From IMG/VR virus record IMGVR_UViG_3300042121_000051, positions 1 to 25,371 of that record: DNA of 25,371 nt; one strand, 5' to 3'. The notes under the pieces were generated by a model that saw only the letters and a program-made list of their open reading frames with translations, had not been told where the DNA came from and made no database searches. The stretch is from a virus. This document shows, piece after piece, positions 20,478 to 25,371 of the stretch (positions are counted from its first letter, which is position 1; each line of letters opens with the position of its first letter). The position numbers and the translations under genes are program-made.

Positions 20478-21758
20478 ATGAGCGAAGTTTGTTCCATCAC
20501 CGCATCCGGTGACTATGTTTGTGGTACCGGGGGTTGGGGTGGCCCAAAGCCCGGAGATCCGAACACATCTGACCTATTGCTGCATGCAGTGCCTGCATTT
20601 GGCGGTATTGACCTGACTTGGACGTGGCCTGACACCTTTCCTGAAGCTGTAGCCTACACCACGATCTATCGTGGTCTTTCGGCTGACTTCAACGGTGCAG
20701 CGGTGCATGTTGCAGCAGCGTCCGGCAATTTCTTCTACGACCGCATCGAATACGGTGTTGTGACCCAGTTCTACTACTGGATCATCGTTCACTCCGTTTA
20801 CGGCACACCTTCACGATTAATCGGACCGGCCTGGGCAACTGCTAAGCCTCGCATCGAAGAGATGATCGAAGAGCTGACCGGGAAGATTGACGCTGGCGTT
20901 CTGGCAGTTTCGTTGAAATCTGAGATCGCCCGCATCGAATTGAACCACCTGAACATCACGCAGGAGCAATTGGATCGCCAAGGCGAAGATGATGCACTTG
21001 CAGCACAAATCACTGTGGTGGGTGCGTATTCCGACGAGACTCGCGCACTTCTGCAAACTGAGGTTCTTGCGCGTACCTCTTCGAACGAGGCGTTCGTCTC
21101 GACGGTGAACACGCTGTGGGCTGAGGTGAACGGCAACATTGCTGCGGTACAGACCCAAATCACAGCTGTTGTGGACGATGTGCAAGCACTCGCGCAGCAA
21201 ATCACCACTTTGGAAACCCAGTTCGGTGAAGACTTGGCTCAAGTCTCCCAAACGCTGGAAACCAAGATTGACGTGGTAGATGGCAAGGTTGTGTCCATCG
21301 GTGCCCTGTACACGGCAAAAGTCAACGTGAACGGTTTAATTGGCGGCTTCGGTATCTATAACGATGGTACCGAGGTGGAGGCCGGCTTTGACGTGGATCG
21401 CTTCTGGATCGGTCGCACTGGCGCCAACAAGCGCAAGCCTTTCATTGTTCAGAACGATGTGGTGTACATCGACGATGCTGCGATCAACAAGCTGACCTTC
21501 AGCAAGCTGCGTGATGAATCAGGCAGCTTCGTTGTGGCCAATGGCAAGGTGAAGGCACAGTACATTGAAGTGGACACTTTGGTGGTGCGGGCAGCGCAAT
21601 CGAACAACTATGTAAATGCCTCCACCGGTTGGTCGTTGGCTGCCAACGGTGACTTCCAAATCAACGGTCGTGGTGGTGCCGGGCGCTTGCTGATTCAAAG
21701 CAGCGGCGTTTACGGGTATCACTCCAACGGTGTCATGGCCTTTGCGTTGAGTATCTAA
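20478..21758 (+). CDS. J-like tail protein (DUF1983-type central fibre), 426 aa
   Basis: A virion protein of the adsorption apparatus. After a short N-terminus with two cysteines (MSEVCSITASGDYVCGTGG), residues ~30-115 look like a fibronectin type III-like beta domain (IDLTWTWPD ... YYWIIVHSVYG). Residues ~118-265 form a long helical, coiled-coil-prone segment (RIEEMIEELTGKIDAG ... QQITTLETQ). The C-terminal part (~270-426) resembles the end domain of lambda J-type tail proteins: GGFGIYNDGTEVEAGFDVDRFWIG, IDDAAINKLTFSKL and a small beta-rich tip. The ATG has AAGGGGG four bases upstream. It heads the rightward tail module and nearly abuts the next gene. Receptor contact is likely but not shown. 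Confidence 0.72.
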   Translation: MSEVCSITASGDYVCGTGGWGGPKPGDPNTSDLLLHAVPAFGGIDLTWTWPDTFPEAVAYTTIYRGLSADFNGAAVHVAAASGNFFYDRIEYGVVTQFYYWIIVHSVYGTPSRLIGPAWATAKPRIEEMIEELTGKIDAGVLAVSLKSEIARIELNHLNITQEQLDRQGEDDALAAQITVVGAYSDETRALLQTEVLARTSSNEAFVSTVNTLWAEVNGNIAAVQTQITAVVDDVQALAQQITTLETQFGEDLAQVSQTLETKIDVVDGKVVSIGALYTAKVNVNGLIGGFGIYNDGTEVEAGFDVDRFWIGRTGANKRKPFIVQNDVVYIDDAAINKLTFSKLRDESGSFVVANGKVKAQYIEVDTLVVRAAQSNNYVNASTGWSLAANGDFQINGRGGAGRLLIQSSGVYGYHSNGVMAFALSI

Positions 21759-21759
21759 T

Positions 21760-22062
21760 ATGGCTGGTTTACAGACGTGGGATAGCGCCGGGCGCCTGAC
21801 TGTTGATATGACCATGCATATCAGCCAGATGCAGGGGTATGTGGATACCGGGGGTGGCAATGGGGCTATCGGCATCCCGGGACCGCCCGGGGGCAAGACT
21901 CAGTTCTTTATTGTGGTGCCCTTGCAGGACATGCAGAACGAGAAAGGTAAACGCCCCGGGGTGACCCTTTCCGGTGGTGTGCTGTCATGGGCCTACTCCT
22001 ACGCTACCAACGGCTGGGGCTACTTTTCGGCGAACTGCCGCATTTTCTACGGGTATTACTGA
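21760..22062 (+). CDS. Small tail protein with collagen-like patch, 100 aa
   Basis: Probably a minor tail or fibre-associated protein. It starts with LQTWDSAGRLTVD (residues 4-16), a motif common in small phage tail proteins and repeated in the next gene (LKTWDTTGRITFN). A Gly-rich stretch with GIPGPPGG (38-45) is a miniature collagen-like element. The C-terminal half is rich in aromatic residues (WAYSYATNGWGYFSANC), typical of beta-rich tips. The ATG comes one base after the previous stop and the end overlaps the next start (TGATG), so the three tail genes are translationally coupled. There is no good ribosome site of its own. Confidence 0.6.
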   Translation: MAGLQTWDSAGRLTVDMTMHISQMQGYVDTGGGNGAIGIPGPPGGKTQFFIVVPLQDMQNEKGKRPGVTLSGGVLSWAYSYATNGWGYFSANCRIFYGYY

Positions 22063-22955
22063 TGTCCAATCTGCTGGTTTACAAAGACACCGGGGAGCTG
22101 CTGTTTGACACCAACTTGATCAGCTATGGCTTGATCAAGTCCGGGTACATGGTTTATCTCGAATCATGGATACGTCGTGAGTACCTGAACAACAACCAAG
22201 ACCCGAATAACGGGGCTAATTGGTCGCCGGTGCAGGTTCACTACGATCCGACGCACACTGACACTTTGCATGGGTTTACCGTGTGGGGCTGGATCTCGCC
22301 GATCTGTTTCATCACGGGGCCAGGGTGCTTGAACGGTACCCGCATAAATGGGGATGGTTCCATGACGTTCCTGTATTCCAATGCCGGTACCTCCACCAAG
22401 TTCTTCTGCTTCGACCTGATGGCCGACAACTTAGGGGGTTCGACCTTCCTGAAGACGTGGGATACCACCGGGCGTATCACATTCAACTCGTTGCAGCCTC
22501 CGTTGAACGTCGTGGCTGCCTACCAAGCGCCGGGGCCGGGGAGTGTTGATCAGTTTGGGCGTTACAAGGAAACCTATGCGGGTGGCTACACACAAAGTGA
22601 GCCGGAGTTGGGTCCAGCGTCCCCTTGGCGCCGTAAGCGTGCAACTTCGCGTGTTGACATCGGATTGAGCGCAGTTGAGTACGCTGTTTACTTGCCTTGG
22701 AGTCGGTCGGTCATATTCAACGACTTCAACGATTTCAACGGTTTCTTCAACGCATCTCAGTACGGCGGGCAAGAAGGTGCCTATGGGCGGTTTGGGGGTA
22801 TCTCTTTCCTGTTTGGCGCTTCTGCCGGGACTACCAGTGGCAGTCTTAACACGACTGGCTATAGTGCTGGCATTTCCTTCAGCAATCTACCAACTGACCG
22901 TTATCCGGTAGCTTTGATTATTCATACGGCTGGTTTGATCTTTCCGTACAACTGA
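22062..22955 (+). CDS. Tail protein with YKDTGELLFDT N-terminus, 297 aa
   Basis: Likely a tail or appendage component. The N-terminus, LLVYKDTGELLFDTNLISYG, is of a kind found at the start of Pseudomonas phage tail proteins. The rest is rich in Gly, Asn, Ser and aromatic residues with no long helices, as in beta-structured fibre tips. The motif LKTWDTTGRITFN at 130-142 also occurs in the previous 100-residue protein, so the two probably share a fold unit. A local repeat FNDFNDFNGFFN lies at about residues 227-238. The start overlaps the previous stop by one base; a longer frame opens upstream at 21987 but is a shadow of the preceding gene. The gene is followed by a rightward terminator. Confidence 0.62.
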   Translation: MSNLLVYKDTGELLFDTNLISYGLIKSGYMVYLESWIRREYLNNNQDPNNGANWSPVQVHYDPTHTDTLHGFTVWGWISPICFITGPGCLNGTRINGDGSMTFLYSNAGTSTKFFCFDLMADNLGGSTFLKTWDTTGRITFNSLQPPLNVVAAYQAPGPGSVDQFGRYKETYAGGYTQSEPELGPASPWRRKRATSRVDIGLSAVEYAVYLPWSRSVIFNDFNDFNGFFNASQYGGQEGAYGRFGGISFLFGASAGTTSGSLNTTGYSAGISFSNLPTDRYPVALIIHTAGLIFPYN

Positions 22956-23003
22956 TGCCCTGTTTGCGGACGTAATCCGCCATTAGTGATAAAGTTCGCC
23001 CTA

Positions 23004-23027
23004 CCGCCCACACTCGGGCGGTTTTTT
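23004..23027 (+). terminator. Rightward intrinsic terminator before the tail fibre gene
   Basis: A perfect 6-bp stem CCGCCC/GGGCGG with a 6-base loop is followed by six T residues. It lies 49 bases after the previous stop and only 15 bases before the ATG of the fibre gene, whose ribosome site GGAG starts three bases after the T-run. The fibre must therefore be made by readthrough or from an RNA that forms this hairpin. Confidence 0.85.
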
Positions 23028-23041
23028 ATAGGAGACAGCCA

Positions 23042-25255
23042 ATGACTGCTGTTTTGTTCAAATTTTCGCATCCTGACGGGACTCCGGTAGTTGATGCGCC
23101 GTTTCTCGTTACAACGCGGAAACCGAGCTTCGATGAGACGCTCAACAACGGTATTCAGGTGTCGGGTGATGTTAACGGCACCACTGACGCTCAAGGCGAG
23201 GCAACCCTCGAATTGATGGCGGGATTCGCCACGTATTACCTGATTATGAATAATCCCGGCGCGGTACCGGGTGATGATGGTTGCACTGCTGGTTTGCGCT
23301 ACCGCTTCATGGTCGTTGAGTCCGCAACCACACTGCATGTGGAAGACCTGATTGTCACGACCCCTACATGGTCGCGGCCGTGGGATGAGGTCGCTTTACA
23401 GATCATCATCGACGCCAAGGTCACTGCGACCGACGCTGCCGACCGCGCCGAAGCTTCGGCTGTAGCAGCCGACGCGAGTGAGCTGGCGGCCAAGACCTCT
23501 GAGGACAATGCCAAGCTCAGCGAAAACGCGGCCAAGGCCAGCGAACTGGTGGCTATCGACAAGGCAGCTCAAGCCAGTGCTTCGCAAGTGGCTGCCCTGG
23601 CCTCCGAAGTTGCAGCGCAGGCCTCTGAGGATGCTGCCGCAGGTAGTGCCCTGGCAGCGCAAGCCTCTGCTGATTTCGCGGCTGGTGCCGTCGTGGATAT
23701 GCAGGCGCAGGTCGATGAAGCCACTGCGCAAGCAGGCATCGCCACTACTGCGGCGAACACTTCGACTGCCAACGCTGCGCTGACTGCCGCGGACCGGGTT
23801 GCCACGGCTGCCGACGCTGTTGCTACGGAAGCGGACAAGGTGGCTACGGCAGCGGATGTCGTCACCATCACTGGTTTGAAGACTGACGTGACGGCCCTCA
23901 AGGATGAAACCTTGGGTTACCGCGATGACGCGATGGCCGCGGTGGGCACTCTCGGGGCAATCATCCAGGACGGTGGGCCTATCGACTTGTCTGGCGGTAC
24001 GTATCCGACTGCACCGACTCACTCGACCATGTGGAAGGTCACTGTTGGCGGTACCGTGTCTGGCCCGCAAGGCGATACCTACGGCATTGGCGATTCCTTG
24101 TTCTACGCCAAAGACCAAGACCTGTTTTACAAAATCGACAACACTGAGAACGTGTCGTCGGTAGCGGGCAAAACCGGTGTCGTGACGCTGGTTAAAGCGG
24201 ATGTGGGCTTGCCTCTGGTAGATAACACAGCGGATTCGGCCAAACCTGTCAGCACGCCTCAACAGAACGCGCTGGACCTGAAAATCGACAAAACCAGCAT
24301 CGTTGATGACCTGACCAGCACCGACGCCACTAAAGTGCTGTCGGCCAAGCAGGGCAAGTCGCTTTACGATCTGATCCAAGCCAACAACGTGACTCTGGTG
24401 GTTTACGAGTTCTTGGCCACGGCTGGGCAGACTGTATTCTCGGGTGTCGACGCCAATGGCCTGACACTGTTGTACACCGCAGGCACGGGCACCATTGTGC
24501 TGCGCAACGGTGTGCAACTGGAAAAGACCGTCGATTACACAGCTACCGACGGCAGCTCTGTGACCTTCGTGACGGCCAACGATCTGAACGATCTGATCCA
24601 AGTCATGGCGTTCGGCACGTTCTCGGTGGCCAACCACTACACCAAGGCTGAAGACGACGCGCTACTGCTGACCAAAGCCAACAAAACCAGTACTGATGCT
24701 GGTTTCGCGGATCGCTATACCAAAGCTGAAGATGATGCCCGGTTTGTGCAGAAAACCGACGTTATCGATGTTGCTCATGGTGGTACCGGTGGCAACACAC
24801 AGGAAACGGCACGTACTGGGCTGGGGCTTAAAACGGCTGCTGTTGCTGACATTCTGGGAACCGTTACGCAGACTGGAGGTGTCCCAACGGGCTCCATTAT
24901 CGAATACACAACTGATGGCGCAGGAAGTACCTGCACCCGCTTTGCAGACGGTACACAAGTGTGCACCTATCGCTTTCGTTCACCCACTGTATACGCCTTG
25001 GATGTTGCAGTAGGGCCGATGTGGCGCACGCGTGATACAGCCATTTTGGTGAGCGGCGTTAACTACCTCAAAGCCTTTGTTGGCGAGCTGCCCAAACTGA
25101 GTTATACGGTGCGTATGGATAGCTGGTACGGATTTCCCGGCCTAGTTGCAGGTACCCGTACACTCACAGCCTGGGTACCAGCGCATGTTATTACTCTTGC
25201 ATCGGTATCCACCACGCTTGAAATTGACTGTATCGCTTGGGGCCGTTGGTTCTAA
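23042..25255 (+). CDS. Long tail fibre protein, 737 aa
   Basis: A trimeric-type tail fibre for host recognition. Residues 1-125 form a beta-rich N-terminal attachment domain (FSHPDGTPVVDAPFLVTTR). Residues ~125-290 are an Ala/Glu/Ser-rich coiled-coil repeat like the stem of lambda Stf-type fibres. Then come a fibre signature SSVAGKTGVVTLVKADVGL with PVSTPQQNALDLKIDK, two copies of YTKAEDDA near residues 520-570, and a hinge DVAHGGTGGNTQETARTGLG before a ~125-residue C-terminal tip that should bind the receptor. ATG 23042 has GGAG seven bases upstream. A terminator lies directly before the gene. The heavy repeat content makes it a likely site of recombination between phages. Confidence 0.82.
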   Translation: MTAVLFKFSHPDGTPVVDAPFLVTTRKPSFDETLNNGIQVSGDVNGTTDAQGEATLELMAGFATYYLIMNNPGAVPGDDGCTAGLRYRFMVVESATTLHVEDLIVTTPTWSRPWDEVALQIIIDAKVTATDAADRAEASAVAADASELAAKTSEDNAKLSENAAKASELVAIDKAAQASASQVAALASEVAAQASEDAAAGSALAAQASADFAAGAVVDMQAQVDEATAQAGIATTAANTSTANAALTAADRVATAADAVATEADKVATAADVVTITGLKTDVTALKDETLGYRDDAMAAVGTLGAIIQDGGPIDLSGGTYPTAPTHSTMWKVTVGGTVSGPQGDTYGIGDSLFYAKDQDLFYKIDNTENVSSVAGKTGVVTLVKADVGLPLVDNTADSAKPVSTPQQNALDLKIDKTSIVDDLTSTDATKVLSAKQGKSLYDLIQANNVTLVVYEFLATAGQTVFSGVDANGLTLLYTAGTGTIVLRNGVQLEKTVDYTATDGSSVTFVTANDLNDLIQVMAFGTFSVANHYTKAEDDALLLTKANKTSTDAGFADRYTKAEDDARFVQKTDVIDVAHGGTGGNTQETARTGLGLKTAAVADILGTVTQTGGVPTGSIIEYTTDGAGSTCTRFADGTQVCTYRFRSPTVYALDVAVGPMWRTRDTAILVSGVNYLKAFVGELPKLSYTVRMDSWYGFPGLVAGTRTLTAWVPAHVITLASVSTTLEIDCIAWGRWF

Positions 25256-25263
25256 CTAATTAC

Positions 25264-25279
25264 TGCCCCGCAAGGGGCA
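25264..25279 (+). promoter_or_regulatory. GCAA tetraloop hairpin before the next fibre gene
   Basis: A perfect 6-bp stem TGCCCC/GGGGCA with the GNRA loop GCAA is followed by AACC and then the ribosome site AAGGAG. The bases after the stem (GGGGCAAACCAAGGAG) resemble those after the leftward hairpin at 12830-12847. There is no U-tract, so it is not a classical terminator. Confidence 0.55.
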
Positions 25280-25295
25280 AACCAAGGAGTAACAC

Positions 25296-25371
25296 ATGTC
25301 GAAAGCACTATTGAAGTCAAAGAATATCTTGGGGATTGCCGAGGGTGGTACCGGGGCAACTTCCATGGGGG
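25296..25371 (+). CDS. Start of a further tail fibre gene (cut by the window end)
   Basis: Only the first 25 codons are visible: MSKALLKSKNIL then GIAEGGTGATSMG. The AEGGTG element occurs in many phage tail fibres and echoes the VAHGGTGG hinge of the preceding gene, so this is probably another fibre or tip protein. A strong AAGGAG stands seven bases before the ATG. Confidence 0.6.
   Translation, partial: MSKALLKSKNILGIAEGGTGATSMG

Noticed and set aside
1-25371. CRISPR array, integrase, insertion sequence or attachment site
   Set aside because: No regular spaced direct repeats, transposase or recombinase motifs were seen; the direct repeats in the fibre gene are coiled-coil codons.

Overview
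The window is a piece of a tailed-phage genome that looks like an N4-type podovirus (Schitoviridae-like) of a GC-rich gammaproteobacterium, most likely Pseudomonas. The main evidence is a 3384-residue protein (138-10292, + strand). It carries the catalytic motifs of a single-subunit (T7/N4 family) RNA polymerase in its middle third, as the N4 virion RNA polymerase (vRNAP) does. It faces, tail to tail, a leftward block with the content of the N4 replication cassette: PD-(D/E)XK nuclease, helicase-primase, P-loop ATPase and a ~264-residue single-stranded-DNA-binding protein. No tRNA, integrase, insertion sequence or CRISPR array was seen. Host and family are inferences from gene content and were not confirmed by a database search.

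Layout. (1) 1-122: 3' end of a rightward gene, probably virion. (2) 138-10292: the vRNAP gene, with a textbook intrinsic terminator inside its first 90 bases and a bidirectional terminator at its end. (3) 10307-10863: two small leftward genes; the second has a 23-bp imperfect inverted repeat in its leader. (4) About 10.97-11.69 kb: a non-coding stretch tiled with hairpins. It begins with a 7-bp stem/3-nt loop hairpin that resembles an N4 vRNAP promoter and ends with a rightward U-tract terminator. I read it as a candidate large structured RNA of about 650 nt. (5) 11696-19975: a tightly packed leftward operon. In transcription order it encodes an HTH protein, an unknown protein, a PD-(D/E)XK nuclease, helicase-primase, ATPase, SSB, a Gp49-family protein, a RuvC-like resolvase, an unknown protein with an SSB-like acidic tail, an unknown protein, a TerB-like protein and a small membrane protein. 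(6) 19976-20477: a divergent regulatory gap with a leftward terminator and several inverted repeats. (7) 20478-25371: a rightward tail module with a J-like tail protein, two small tail proteins, a long tail fibre and the start of another fibre gene.

How it fits together. In N4 the vRNAP is injected with the DNA and transcribes early genes from single-stranded hairpin promoters. The SSB supports replication and activates host RNA polymerase at late promoters, and primase, nuclease, ATPase and resolvase serve replication and recombination. All of these classes are present here. The observations most worth testing are the hairpin-dense RNA with its vRNAP-like promoter, a phenylalanine at the polymerase position that is tyrosine in T7 and N4, a zinc-protease motif inside the vRNAP, and the terminator embedded in the vRNAP reading frame.
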